Shown here one piece after another: positions 36,014-43,742 of a stretch of 64,000 bases of DNA. The notes beneath the pieces are model-generated. The model was not told the DNA's origin, ran no database searches, and was given only the letters and a program-made list of their open reading frames with translations. Every line of letters starts with the position of its first letter. Position 1 is the first letter of the stretch. The stretch spans positions 1-64,000 of the forward strand of contig NZ_NKHF01000084.1 in the NCBI RefSeq assembly GCF_002744175.1, read 5' to 3'. This DNA is from Pseudoalteromonas piscicida (GTDB lineage Bacteria > Pseudomonadota > Gammaproteobacteria > Enterobacterales > Alteromonadaceae). The translations under genes and the position numbers were made by a program.

Positions 36014-36242
36014 GGGCAGTCCTACGCTTGAGTTTGGTTTTAACTTTTACAAAGCACTCAGGCACAGGTTTAGGTGGTTTTACGGCACGTTTTTTAGCAA
36101 TCAGTGTTTTCACACTATTGCGTAACAGCTGTAAATATCGTGGCTCACAAGTTGCAGCAATCGCTTGCTTTTCTTCACGCGTTTTTGCTGCAACGATTAG
36201 CTCCGCCAACACCCACACAGGCAATGATTTTGCTTTGCTCAT
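36003..36242 (-). CDS. Small basic phage protein, unknown function
   Basis: A 79-residue, Lys/Arg-rich protein with a helical N-terminal half (LPVWVLAELIVAAKTREEKQ) and a basic C-terminal tail (KVKTKLKRRTAHG). It overlaps lysozyme by 11 bp and begins the late (lysis/head) operon. I do not recognise a family. The basic tail may bind nucleic acid. The 150 bp upstream (36243-36392) hold the iteron cluster 2 and probably the lysis promoter. Confidence 0.6.
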   Translation of the reverse strand: MSKAKSLPVWVLAELIVAAKTREEKQAIAATCEPRYLQLLRNSVKTLIAKKRAVKPPKPVPECFVKVKTKLKRRTAHGL

Positions 36243-36358
36243 GGGGTGATGATCGCGTAATTATCAGAGGCCAAACATATGGAAAGTAGTTTTCAACGGG
36301 GGGAGTAAAATTGTTAAATTAGGCTAAATTAAAATCGGCCATACTGCAATACTGGCCG

Positions 36359-36398
36359 TTTAAATTAGGTTTAAAGTGAGTTTAAATGCTGTTTAAAG
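36359..36398. repeat. GTTTAAAC iteron cluster 2 (four units, 11-bp period)
   Basis: TTTAAA cores start at 36359, 36370, 36381 and 36392, exactly 11 bp apart. The last unit contains the stop codon of the small zinc-ribbon gene. The cluster lies between the middle genes and the lysis/head operon. Confidence 0.85.
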
Positions 36399-36533
36399 CT
36401 CAAATTCTTCATCGCAATGTTGGCAAACGGCAACGCCACTATTGTATTCATATTCATAAATTTCAGTATCCTCATCGCAATGCGGGCAACATGCGATGAC
36501 GTAAAAGTTAGTTATCTTAGCTTTATCTGTCAT
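36393..36533 (-). CDS. Small zinc-ribbon protein (46 residues)
   Basis: A 46-residue reading frame from ATG 36533. It has two CxxC knuckles, CCPHCDEDTE and CQHCDEEFEL, about 21 residues apart, which should bind one zinc ion. The short acidic body resembles phage zinc ribbons such as those of the Com type. It follows the 69-residue gene by 3 bp. Its stop codon is part of an iteron unit. It is shorter than the usual annotation cut-off and easily missed. Confidence 0.65.
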   Translation of the reverse strand: MTDKAKITNFYVIACCPHCDEDTEIYEYEYNSGVAVCQHCDEEFEL

Positions 36534-36536
36534 AAA

Positions 36537-36746
36537 TTAACTAGCTCCCGTAAAAGTTAAGTGATCAATTGAAAAGCAACCCGACTTACCCCTGAGCTTA
36601 ACGACGACTTCACCGCTACACATTGTCCAAGCCTCGCTCGTTGTATTCACCGACTCACCTCCTCTCAACGCTATTACCGACTGATAAATAAAGCAGCTGC
36701 CAACAGGATATTTGCTATTAAACTGTTCTGCTGTCATCTTATTCAT
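36537..36746 (-). CDS. Phage protein of unknown function (69 residues)
   Basis: A short protein with a predicted beta-rich fold (GSCFIYQSVIALRGGESVNTT segment; TMCSGEVVVKLRG; GCFSIDHLTF). MNKMTAEQFNSKYPVGSCF resembles the start of small phage proteins that regulate or accompany middle genes, but I cannot name the family. The start overlaps the stop of the gene before it by 4 bp. It is part of the leftward early/middle operon. Confidence 0.6.
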   Translation of the reverse strand: MNKMTAEQFNSKYPVGSCFIYQSVIALRGGESVNTTSEAWTMCSGEVVVKLRGKSGCFSIDHLTFTGAS

Positions 36747-36958
36747 AAGTTCTCCAATTCTCTCTTAGCCTCGGCCAGCTCTTGCTCGAGTTCGAACAAG
36801 GGCAAACCGAGGTTTTTACGTTCTGTAATGTGGCTGTTTAGTAAGGCTAAGCCTATTTTAAACATCCACGGTTTAATGGCTTTTTTGCCTGCTAACTGCT
36901 TGGCCGTTATCAATACAAAATTATCGCTACGCACTTTTGGCAACCGCCGTGGTAACAC
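36743..36958 (-). CDS. Phage protein of unknown function (71 residues)
   Basis: A short, mostly helical protein. The middle (NFVLITAKQLAGKKAIKPWM) is basic and the C terminus (LFELEQELAEAKRELENL) is a clear coiled-coil segment that could mediate oligomerisation. It overlaps the zinc-finger-like gene upstream by 32 bp, so translation is coupled. No family is recognised. Confidence 0.55.
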   Translation of the reverse strand: MLPRRLPKVRSDNFVLITAKQLAGKKAIKPWMFKIGLALLNSHITERKNLGLPLFELEQELAEAKRELENL

Positions 36959-37148
36959 CTTGGCCCTCTGCTACCGTTATCTTCCAAAATACCCTCTGGC
37001 AGTGATGGCAGCTTGCAAGGGTGTCCCAGTTGCATGCGGTGTTGTTTTGTTGCGTTAGCAACTGCTTTTTACAATGTGGGCAACTAAACTCATGCATGGG
37101 AACGCCAGCGGCTTTTAACCGGTCATAATAGTGCTGTGTTGTACTCAT
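36927..37148 (-). CDS. Zinc-finger phage protein, Com-like in layout
   Basis: A 73-residue protein with CPHC (residues about 23-26) and CHHC (about 47-50), a four-cysteine zinc ribbon. Mu encodes a small zinc-finger protein, Com, that activates translation of mom; this protein has a similar layout but no mom gene is seen in the window. A general nucleic-acid-binding role is a safer reading. The start overlaps the mor-like gene by 4 bp. Confidence 0.6.
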   Translation of the reverse strand: MSTTQHYYDRLKAAGVPMHEFSCPHCKKQLLTQQNNTACNWDTLASCHHCQRVFWKITVAEGQGVTTAVAKSA

Positions 37149-37543
37149 AACTTAAACTCCATCTGTTGCTCCTTGTAAGCGTTGCGCTCGTTTAGGATTT
37201 TCATGATCCACTGGCGAGTTATCCCAAAGCGTTTAACCAGGGCTTGAATGGTTACACCGTTTTTAACCTCTTCAACTATCACCTGGTCGCGCAGCTGGAT
37301 TAATACCTTGTTTAGCATGGGCACTTGGTACTGAGTCTCTGCGTAGTTGGCCAGTGCTAGGCACATCTCCTCGCCAAATATCTTTACAAAGTGGCTCTCT
37401 GGGTTGGCTGCTTTTGGTATGTAAAACATCTGGCCTTGGTGCTCACTAAGTAGTTGAATGGTTTTTTCAACGCCTAGTACTTTTACAAACTGCCTAATGC
37501 CTGCAGGCAGCGCCCGTAAGTCAATGTTTAAGTCACTCATCAA
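37145..37543 (-). CDS. Mor-family transcription activator of middle/late genes
   Basis: A 132-residue protein. The C-terminal helix-turn-helix (VEEVKNGVTIQALVKRFGITRQWIMKIL) and the preceding dimerisation part fit the Mor/C family (PF08765). In Mu, Mor turns on the middle promoter and C the late promoters. Only one such gene is seen here, so it may drive the late promoters itself. It overlaps the 63-residue gene by 11 bp. Confidence 0.82.
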   Translation of the reverse strand: MMSDLNIDLRALPAGIRQFVKVLGVEKTIQLLSEHQGQMFYIPKAANPESHFVKIFGEEMCLALANYAETQYQVPMLNKVLIQLRDQVIVEEVKNGVTIQALVKRFGITRQWIMKILNERNAYKEQQMEFKL

Positions 37544-37724
37544 ACAGGCCCTCCACGCTGTATTCGCGCTCTATGTCGCGCCTGTCTTGTAGTGCCTCTA
37601 AACGATGGCGGGCTCGGCTTAGCGCAATATCCTTTTTACTTGGCTTGCGAGCGGTTAGGTTTTCGCTATAGCGCTCGCGGTTTACCACAATCGTAAATTC
37701 GTTAAAGCTGTTGCTGTTTGCCAT
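37533..37724 (-). CDS. Small charged phage protein (63 residues)
   Basis: A very charged protein, rich in Arg and Glu, with a long helix from about residue 28 (KKDIALSRARHRLEALQDRR). It overlaps gemA by 23 bp and mor by 11 bp. No family is recognised. Its position between gemA and mor in the operon suggests a regulatory or accessory part, but nothing in the sequence proves it. Confidence 0.6.
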   Translation of the reverse strand: MANSNSFNEFTIVVNRERYSENLTARKPSKKDIALSRARHRLEALQDRRDIEREYSVEGLFDE

Positions 37725-38109
37725 TGCCTTGCCCTCTTGCTAACCAGCCTTTGAGTATTTCAATCAGCTGTTGCCAGTTGTCGCTAGCGTCTTGTAATGG
37801 CACGCCGTCAGTGTGCTTTTTACAAAACGTCTCGCATGCTTGTTTGCTGTCTATCTTTACCAATCCCGCTTTGGCTAGTAATCCCCAAAGACGGTAAATA
37901 TGGCGCAGTGCTGAGGGCATGCGCTTACGTTTACGCGTGTTTGGGTTTAGCATGCGGTAGCGCTTTAGTAGCAATTTGCGCTCGTCTGTTGTGAGCTTGG
38001 TGCACGTAGCCACGCGAAACTTGCTCACCTCCAATACATTTTGGCGGTGGGCATCATCACTAATGTTTGCATAGTGCTGCGCGGCTTTAATTTGCTGGAC
38101 TAACGTCAT
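37702..38109 (-). CDS. GemA-like regulatory protein
   Basis: A 135-residue protein that matches the GemA family (PF06252) in its central part: SALRHIYRLWGLLAKAGLVK followed by a Cys-containing helix (QACETFCKKHTDG) and the WQQLIEILKGWLARG end. In Mu, GemA influences host gene expression and DNA supercoiling and lies just before mor. The order here, gemA - small gene - mor, is the same. The start overlaps the upstream gene by 4 bp. Confidence 0.78.
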   Translation of the reverse strand: MTLVQQIKAAQHYANISDDAHRQNVLEVSKFRVATCTKLTTDERKLLLKRYRMLNPNTRKRKRMPSALRHIYRLWGLLAKAGLVKIDSKQACETFCKKHTDGVPLQDASDNWQQLIEILKGWLARGQGNGKQQQL

Positions 38110-38456
38110 GCTACCTCCTCGATTGTAAAGTCTGGTAACAGGCTGAATTTAATGATTTTTACATCCCATGGCTTGTCGTCACTGGTATGTAAACGGGCAA
38201 TATCTGAATAATGCAAGGTAAATTCGTTGGTAAAACTTACCGATGATTTTACCTTTTCTAACTGCTTGCATTCATATAGCTTAATACCCAAGAGGATGGC
38301 AAACGCTGCTTTAATGTTGCCGTTTACGCTGTCGAGAATAATGCCCTGTGTGTCGTGCTTACAGATTGCCGCCAACATTTTGGTATTGTTTTTGGTATCG
38401 CTAACCGCAAATTTGGCGCTAAAAAAACCTTCGTTTACTTCGATTGAAAATGCCAT
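38106..38456 (-). CDS. Phage protein of unknown function (116 residues)
   Basis: A single-domain, mixed alpha/beta protein (FSIEVNEGFFSAKFAVSD; LDSVNGNIKAAFAILLGIKL; WDVKIIKFSLLPDF). No signal peptide and no motif. It begins about 60 bp after the MuB paralogue and overlaps gemA by 4 bp. I do not recognise it. It is likely an early gene that helps phage replication or host takeover, by position only. Confidence 0.6.
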   Translation of the reverse strand: MAFSIEVNEGFFSAKFAVSDTKNNTKMLAAICKHDTQGIILDSVNGNIKAAFAILLGIKLYECKQLEKVKSSVSFTNEFTLHYSDIARLHTSDDKPWDVKIIKFSLLPDFTIEEVA

Positions 38457-38516
38457 AGTGTTTGTTCCTGTTGTTTAGCCTTGTTGCAGCAAGGCTGATT
38501 ACTTTTGTGTTTTGTT

Positions 38517-38978
38517 TTAGCTCTCTAGCCAAGTGAGTGTACGGTTTACAATGAAACGATATCTTTCTGAGGTCTTTAGTTCGTTTGCAAATTCAGTGGT
38601 ACAAAGAAGTACCATTCCTACACGAGCGGCATCGGCAATTGCTGCTAATTGCTCTAAAGTGTTTGAACGACATTTGTCAGCGTTGTAAACGGTGAAAATG
38701 AATTTTGAGTTGATGAGTGATTTGATAACTCTATTACGGTCAAGGTGTTCACTTTCGCCTGAAACCAATCCAAGGTGTAGTATTAAAAATTCCGTCATGT
38801 TCGTGCTAGCGACCAAGCCTTTCCCATCAATCACCATTGTATTTTCATTGTTTTTGCAGTGCTCTTCGCAATGCGCTTTGTATTGGTTAGCGTCTAAATT
38901 TGTAGACACCACCGCAAAGTGGCCAGTTGCTTTAGCTTGTTCAAAAGCGGAGTCATAAAGTGTTGATATGATAGTCAT
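38517..38978 (-). CDS. MuB-like AAA paralogue lacking Walker motifs
   Basis: A 153-residue protein that aligns with the ATPase core of the MuB-type gene directly upstream. FEQAKATGHFAVVST matches ACEQARDRRRIAVFA, YNADKCRSNTLEQLAAIADAARVGMVLL matches the MuB segment from DEADKCRPNALDP to ARVGVVLVG, and TSERYRFIVNRTLTWLES matches the ERYELISSRVCFW region. The P-loop GLGKT is replaced (DANQYKAH) and the Walker B acidic pair DE is replaced (YNAD). It lacks the MuB N-terminal DNA-binding part. It should not hydrolyse ATP and may regulate MuB. It has its own ribosome binding site (AAGGAC). Confidence 0.8.
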   Translation of the reverse strand: MTIISTLYDSAFEQAKATGHFAVVSTNLDANQYKAHCEEHCKNNENTMVIDGKGLVASTNMTEFLILHLGLVSGESEHLDRNRVIKSLINSKFIFTVYNADKCRSNTLEQLAAIADAARVGMVLLCTTEFANELKTSERYRFIVNRTLTWLES

Positions 38979-38987
38979 GTTAAGTCC

Positions 38988-40226
38988 TTAAATAGTGGGT
39001 TTGTTTAAAATCGCAGAGAAGATAGAGTTCACCATTAGGCGGTCTACTTTCTTGTTTGGGTTCTTGCGTATATGGGTAAGCAAGTGTGGTAAAAGGTTTT
39101 CAACCAGCATGCGAGCGTTCCCCTCAACACGCTTATGTAGCCATTGCCACCACTTGTCGTTGTCTTCAGCAATGGTGATGGTGTTTTGGGTTAGCTCATA
39201 AAACAGGGTTTTTATGTCTGCGACTGGCAGCTCACCAACTGGGCTTGGCCAAAAGCACACACGGCTTGAAATCAGCTCGTAGCGCTCTTCACTTTGTAGC
39301 TTGTCGATGAGCTTAATGTTGCCAACCAATACAACGCCTACGCGCGCTTGGTCAGAAATGGTACGCAATGGGTCTAGTGCATTGGGGCGGCACTTGTCGG
39401 CCTCGTCCAAAATAATCAGCCGCTCAGAATCCTTTAGCGCATTAATGATTTTTTGCAATCGCTTGTAGTTAGACGCTTTAGGAATACCCAGTTGTATCGC
39501 TAGGCTCTCTAGCACTTGGGTTGAAGCGGTTTCTTCGCTGCCGTAAATTAGCAAGGTGTCGTCGTGATCTTCGCAATAACGCTCAATGCCTTTGGTTTTG
39601 CCAAGCCCAGCTTGCCCTGCAAATACCGCAATGCGGCGTCTGTCTCGTGCTTGCTCACACGCGGTTTTAATCAGGGTGGGTACGCTGGTTTTTACAAAGG
39701 GCACTTCACCATAACGAATGCGAATAGGCGGTTTAGCTTCTGGTTCTTGCTGCTCTGTGGGTTTTTCGTCTACCGTTGTTGGCTCTAAAATACTCCATAC
39801 TTCATGCAAGTATTTACTCGGGTTGGCGGCGTACTTGCCGTTTAACAGCTGGCTAACCATGCCCGTAGTTTTGCGTAAACGCGAGGCCAGTGAGCTACTC
39901 GTAATGCCTTCTCCACTTAGCTCTTTGTCTTTCATCCGCTTTTTTATACGCGCAAGCACTAGCTTGTCATCTTCTGAGTAAGTTGGGCTGATGTCTGTTC
40001 CGCCTGCTAGTTGCTCAGCATCAAACTCACCAAAAAAGTGGGTCCAAAGTGCATCAACTACTTTGTTTGGTTTTACCGGGCTTTGCCCAGCTAGCACCTT
40101 GTTTACTTGCGCTAATGGCCAACCAAGGCAGTACTCTGTCTCGGCAATGTTAAACAGCTCTATCTCGGCGTTTAATACCGCGACTTGTTTTTGTTGGGTT
40201 GCACTGTAGTGCTCTGTAAATTTCAT
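38988..40226 (-). CDS. Transposition ATPase, MuB-like target-DNA activator
   Basis: A 412-residue protein. The N-terminal region holds helix-turn-helix segments (YCLGWPLAQVNKVLAG; SRLRKTTGMVSQLLNGKYA). The AAA+ core (about 175-330) has Walker A AGQAGLGKTKG, Walker B LIILDEADKC and the arginine-finger region ERYELISSR. MuB polymerises on DNA with ATP, selects the target and stimulates the transposase; transposase-driven removal of MuB gives target immunity. The gene overlaps the transposase stop by 4 bp (ATGA). Confidence 0.93.
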   Translation of the reverse strand: MKFTEHYSATQQKQVAVLNAEIELFNIAETEYCLGWPLAQVNKVLAGQSPVKPNKVVDALWTHFFGEFDAEQLAGGTDISPTYSEDDKLVLARIKKRMKDKELSGEGITSSSLASRLRKTTGMVSQLLNGKYAANPSKYLHEVWSILEPTTVDEKPTEQQEPEAKPPIRIRYGEVPFVKTSVPTLIKTACEQARDRRRIAVFAGQAGLGKTKGIERYCEDHDDTLLIYGSEETASTQVLESLAIQLGIPKASNYKRLQKIINALKDSERLIILDEADKCRPNALDPLRTISDQARVGVVLVGNIKLIDKLQSEERYELISSRVCFWPSPVGELPVADIKTLFYELTQNTITIAEDNDKWWQWLHKRVEGNARMLVENLLPHLLTHIRKNPNKKVDRLMVNSIFSAILNKPTI

Positions 40227-41869
40227 TCGTCATCCTCCAATACAAACGCTTCAGCTAGCTCTGGCTCGTACTCGTCTAGGTCAACCGCAAAGTCGTTTAT
40301 ATCAATGCTGTATGTTTGTGGGGCTTGGTGTGTAAGGGCGCTGGTGTCGGCTGCTAATGCTTCAACGGCCGCAACGTCTACAATGCGCTTTTGTGCCGCA
40401 CGGGCTTGTTTTTCTGCTAAGTGGTTAAGTAAACGTTTTTCTTGGTTAACCAAACGCTCGCTTTGTTTTTGCTCAATACGAGAAGTAGGAATAGCGTGTG
40501 ACTTGTTCTTAAGCTGGCACACCATAATGAACTCACCCGTTTTCTCGTACAGGTTAATAAAGGTGTCGTCGTGTAGGTCATACCCTGCTACTAGCTCTTG
40601 GCCATTAAACTGGTGCAAATAGTCAGCGCTGTAATAGCGGTTATGTAGGCGAATACGGCCACGGCGCACATTGACCTTTTCACGGGGTAAAATCACAAAG
40701 TCGGTGGCTGGCGGCGCGTCTTGCTGTAGCCCCTCTTCCCACACTTCTATGCGGGTTTTGCCTTTTATTTCTGGGTGTGGGCTGTTGTGGTAGTCGTGCA
40801 AAAATGCCGTAAACTCCGCAACCCATTCATCTACTGTGGGTAAGGTGCGTTTACCTTGGCGTACTTCTTTAAGCACTAGCTGTTTGTGGCGGTCGTTATG
40901 GTCGCGGCCACAATAACTCGCAAAGCGTTTACCAACGCGGTCTTCCATATGTAAAAAGAAGCGCTCAATCCACTTTGCTCGTGCGTTACCTGGTATGGCA
41001 AAAATAGTGTCTATATCAAACTGGGCATATACCCCCGTGCACTCGTCGGCCATCATTTGGCTTTTATAGCCAGAGCCGTTATCTATATACAAAATGCTTG
41101 GTATATGGCTGTGCGTTCTAATTGCACGTGTTAATGCAGTAAGGGTACTGATTGACGACTCAGCCTCACCTAGCTCCCAACCAACAATGCAGCGGCTGGC
41201 TACATCCTGAAATGCAGTTAGCTCTGCGCGCCAAGGTTTACCCGTACTTGGGTGTGCAAGGTATACGTCTAGCGTATGACCATCGCCGTTATACAAAAAG
41301 CCCGGCGGAATATGCTCGGTTGAGCGTATGAGGTGGTCTTTGTGCTTTTCACGGTAAAGTTTGTTACCAATACGATACGGGCTTTGTGGGCCAAGCTCAT
41401 GCGGTAGGCCATTAATAAAGCGGCGTACTTGGTAGTCTTCCGCTTTGTAGCCCTCTTTAATTAGTTGATCAGCCACTTGAGCAAAGCTAGGAGAGTTAAC
41501 CGCATGGTATAACTCAAGCGCACGGTGCGCCCAGTTAGGCTGTTTAGCCGCCCTACCCTTATTATTTGGCAGTAACCCCTCCATGCCATACTCCTTGTAC
41601 GCGTTGTGCCAGTTGTACAAGGTTGCGCGAGACGGCAACTTGCCAACGGCATTAATGGCTTGGTGTATGGCAGGGGTAATAAGGCCAGTTTTAACGCTAC
41701 TCGTTAGCTGGTTAAACGCGGCCTCAAACGTGCAGTTCATGGCAGCTAAGTGCTTAATAATGGTAGCGCGTGCCTGCGCTTTTTTACGCGCACTGTCGCT
41801 GGCTTGGCTCCAGTTCTTTGTGCCAGGCAAGCTAGGTAAGTTTTTAAATTTAGCTACGGCAGGATGCAT
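40223..41869 (-). CDS. Transposase A, Mu-type DDE integrase
   Basis: A 548-residue transposase. An N-terminal DNA-binding helix-turn-helix (PSRATLYNWHNAYKEYGMEG) is followed by the RNase H-like core, with DDE residues in YNGDGHTLDVYL, LYIDNGSGYKS and NARAKWIERFF. The Mu-C beta-barrel (RGRIRLHNRYYSADYLHQF) and a C-terminal tail that should contact MuB follow. It performs both integration and replicative transposition of the phage. It is shorter than MuA (663 residues), mainly at the N terminus, where the Mu enhancer-binding domain would be. Confidence 0.95.
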   Translation of the reverse strand: MHPAVAKFKNLPSLPGTKNWSQASDSARKKAQARATIIKHLAAMNCTFEAAFNQLTSSVKTGLITPAIHQAINAVGKLPSRATLYNWHNAYKEYGMEGLLPNNKGRAAKQPNWAHRALELYHAVNSPSFAQVADQLIKEGYKAEDYQVRRFINGLPHELGPQSPYRIGNKLYREKHKDHLIRSTEHIPPGFLYNGDGHTLDVYLAHPSTGKPWRAELTAFQDVASRCIVGWELGEAESSISTLTALTRAIRTHSHIPSILYIDNGSGYKSQMMADECTGVYAQFDIDTIFAIPGNARAKWIERFFLHMEDRVGKRFASYCGRDHNDRHKQLVLKEVRQGKRTLPTVDEWVAEFTAFLHDYHNSPHPEIKGKTRIEVWEEGLQQDAPPATDFVILPREKVNVRRGRIRLHNRYYSADYLHQFNGQELVAGYDLHDDTFINLYEKTGEFIMVCQLKNKSHAIPTSRIEQKQSERLVNQEKRLLNHLAEKQARAAQKRIVDVAAVEALAADTSALTHQAPQTYSIDINDFAVDLDEYEPELAEAFVLEDDE

Positions 41870-42783
41870 TATTTGTCTCCTTTACTTAGGCGGAACGACT
41901 CAAGTAGGCGCTCGCGTTCGGTGTCTACGTATTGCCATTCGGCGTCGTCGAATTTGGGTAAGTTCTCTATGCCTTGCACGTACTCACCAAACTCCATATG
42001 TAGTTGGCTGAGCATGGTGCCTATTTGGGTGTAGATGCTGGCGTAGGCGTGGTGCACCACTTGCGCCGCTGCAATGCGTGCGGGTAAATCAAGCGAGCGA
42101 AACTCAACTAACTGCGTTACCCCTGCTTGGGCCTGTTGCAGCGCGTCGTTTAATAGCTCGGTGGTACAAATAGCGTCTTTGCGGATCTCGCTTACAAACA
42201 CCGGCATATCAAATCGCGTGGTTGGCACTTTGCGCAGGCGCTCGTGCTCTAGCTCATTGATGGTGTGGGCCAGCGTGTCTTCTAGATCGGTGTGTTTATC
42301 CTTTAATTTGCGAATTTCTTTACGAAATTCACGCACAGATAAATCGTTGAGTGTTTCTAAATCGTCGTCATCAAGTGATTCGACGGTTTCAATAGGTAAG
42401 CGCGCTATTTCAATCAGCTTGCTTTTGTTCATGTTTAAAAGTGCAGACGTCTGCACTTTTGACTCTGGCAACGCCAAAAACATTTTTGAGACCGCCATTG
42501 CATTAAACGCATTACGCCTAGGAATCCCATATTCTTTTAGCTTTTGGTCAAATTCACCGTATTCAGTATGTGATTTAATACTTAAGTACAGTAGACCTCG
42601 CTTAGCCGTATCAACCAGAGCTTGTTCTTCCATGCGAACAACCAGTTGCCATGCTTCATCAACTGAATCCGGCATAACAAGTTGTATGTGCCCTGCCATT
42701 TTTTCGATTTTAGTGCTTAGTTGCTGTTGCTCCTCGTCACTAAAAATCTGAATTTCAGACGGTTTTTGGTCTTTGATAGTCAT
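41869..42783 (-). CDS. Early phage protein with DUF3102-like N-terminal half
   Basis: A 304-residue protein. Residues about 55-130 (RGLLYLSIKSHTEYGEFDQK, YGIPRRNAFNAMAVSKMF, LLNMNKSKLIEIARLP) resemble DUF3102/ParB-like HTH modules that measure DNA or regulate genes. A coiled-coil region (about 150-185) and an Asp/Glu-rich end follow. It directly precedes the transposase, overlapping by 1 bp. A perfect 24-bp palindrome lies within its coding sequence. The function is unknown; a DNA-binding partner of the transposition machinery is a fair inference. Confidence 0.65.
   Translation of the reverse strand: MTIKDQKPSEIQIFSDEEQQQLSTKIEKMAGHIQLVMPDSVDEAWQLVVRMEEQALVDTAKRGLLYLSIKSHTEYGEFDQKLKEYGIPRRNAFNAMAVSKMFLALPESKVQTSALLNMNKSKLIEIARLPIETVESLDDDDLETLNDLSVREFRKEIRKLKDKHTDLEDTLAHTINELEHERLRKVPTTRFDMPVFVSEIRKDAICTTELLNDALQQAQAGVTQLVEFRSLDLPARIAAAQVVHHAYASIYTQIGTMLSQLHMEFGEYVQGIENLPKFDDAEWQYVDTERERLLESFRLSKGDK
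42437..42460. repeat. Perfect 24-bp palindrome inside an early gene
   Basis: The two halves AAAAGTGCAGAC and GTCTGCACTTTT are exact reverse complements with no loop (centre 42448/42449). It lies in the coding sequence of the DUF3102-like gene. Such length without mismatch is unlikely by chance and suggests a binding site for a dimeric protein. Confidence 0.8.
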
Positions 42784-42797
42784 GGTTTCGGCTTAAA

Positions 42798-43217
42798 TTA
42801 GTCTTCGTCAGGTATAGATAGCGATTCGAGAATTTCTTGTTGAGTTTGAGCTAGCGTTTGCTTTTGCACCTCAAGTTCCGCATGTCGCTGTAAAAGTTGA
42901 GCTCGTTGGTCAAAAGCTTTAAACATGATAGGCGATAGCATCACGTTAACTGGCTCAACGTTACGAATTGCCCAAAGTAAAGCTGGTAGGTAATGTGCAG
43001 GCAAAAAGACCTCTGTAGCAGGCGATAAATATTTATTTAACTTGGCCTCGGTAATTACGACTTCATTAGTCTTTAAAGCTTGGTTCATCCGATCTGCAAT
43101 ACCTTGTCTAGTCAGTCCACTGGTTCTGGCTGCAGTATTCACGGCATGCAGGAACTGTGTATAGATATCGCAATCAGGTGCTATTGGAGCAGAAAAAATA
43201 GAATTAGTAAGTTGCAT
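42798..43217 (-). CDS. Phage early protein, probable DNA-binding
   Basis: A 139-residue protein. Residues about 20-65 form a likely helix-turn-helix of the Cro/CI type (SGLTRQGIADRMNQALKTNE, then EAKLNKYLSP). The C-terminal part is a coiled coil (QLLQRHAELEVQKQTLAQTQ). I recall similar small proteins just before the A gene in transposable phages of marine bacteria but cannot name the family. It starts 29 bp after the Ner-like gene. Confidence 0.65.
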   Translation of the reverse strand: MQLTNSIFSAPIAPDCDIYTQFLHAVNTAARTSGLTRQGIADRMNQALKTNEVVITEAKLNKYLSPATEVFLPAHYLPALLWAIRNVEPVNVMLSPIMFKAFDQRAQLLQRHAELEVQKQTLAQTQQEILESLSIPDED

Positions 43218-43246
43218 GGTAAGTTCTCCCCTAATTTCGCCCTTGC

Positions 43247-43576
43247 TTAGTTTGTTGGAACATTGCTAAATGAACTTGCTGGGTCTAGAGCTAGTACCTT
43301 TGCTAGTTCATTTCTTCGCTTATCTCTGCAAGATTTTGAACGCGAATGTACATTTTCATACTCGTCGCCAAAAACGTCTGTAAGCTTCAATTCAAGGCAT
43401 TTAGCAATTGCCTCAGCTACACGTTTTGACTTACCAAGCCCCTTTGCTATTTGGTACGCATGGGAGCGGCTCACACCCAAAACTTCAGCAATATCAGATA
43501 GAAGAATATCCTTTTCATCCAACTTCTCTTTGATTTGTTGATAAGTTAACTTAGTGGGTTTACTGTTAGGTTTCAT
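43247..43576 (-). CDS. Ner-like HTH regulator
   Basis: A 109-residue protein. The helix-turn-helix (LLSDIAEVLGVSRSHAYQIAKG, about residues 25-46) and the following KCLELKLTDVFGDEY match Ner/Nlp-type and related small phage repressors. In Mu, Ner is the first early gene and turns down both the early and repressor promoters. Here it is the first leftward gene, divergent from the CI-type repressor, as in Mu. An AGGTG site lies 9 bp before the ATG. Confidence 0.8.
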   Translation of the reverse strand: MKPNSKPTKLTYQQIKEKLDEKDILLSDIAEVLGVSRSHAYQIAKGLGKSKRVAEAIAKCLELKLTDVFGDEYENVHSRSKSCRDKRRNELAKVLALDPASSFSNVPTN

Positions 43577-43631
43577 GTAAAGTACACCTCTAGAATTATT
43601 AAAGTATTTGATATCTACATTTGAAGTTGCT

Positions 43632-43737
43632 CAATCAACTTTAAATGTGGTTTTAAAATTAGCAGTGCTCATATGTGAATGTCAAGATTTAATTTTGATT
43701 CACAAAAGTAGTTGTGAGCCACAAAAGAAGTTGATTG
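43632..43737. promoter_or_regulatory. Repressor/Ner operator region with inverted and direct repeats
   Basis: Two copies of a 19-bp element face each other: 43632-43650 (inverted) and 43719-43737, matching at 15 of 19 positions (core CCACA then AAGTTGATTG). A direct relative, TCACAAAAGTAGTTGTGA (43700-43717), is itself a dyad with TCACAA/TTGTGA arms. They lie between the divergent ner-like and repressor genes and are the expected lysis/lysogeny switch. Confidence 0.7.
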
Positions 43738-43742
43738 TATTT

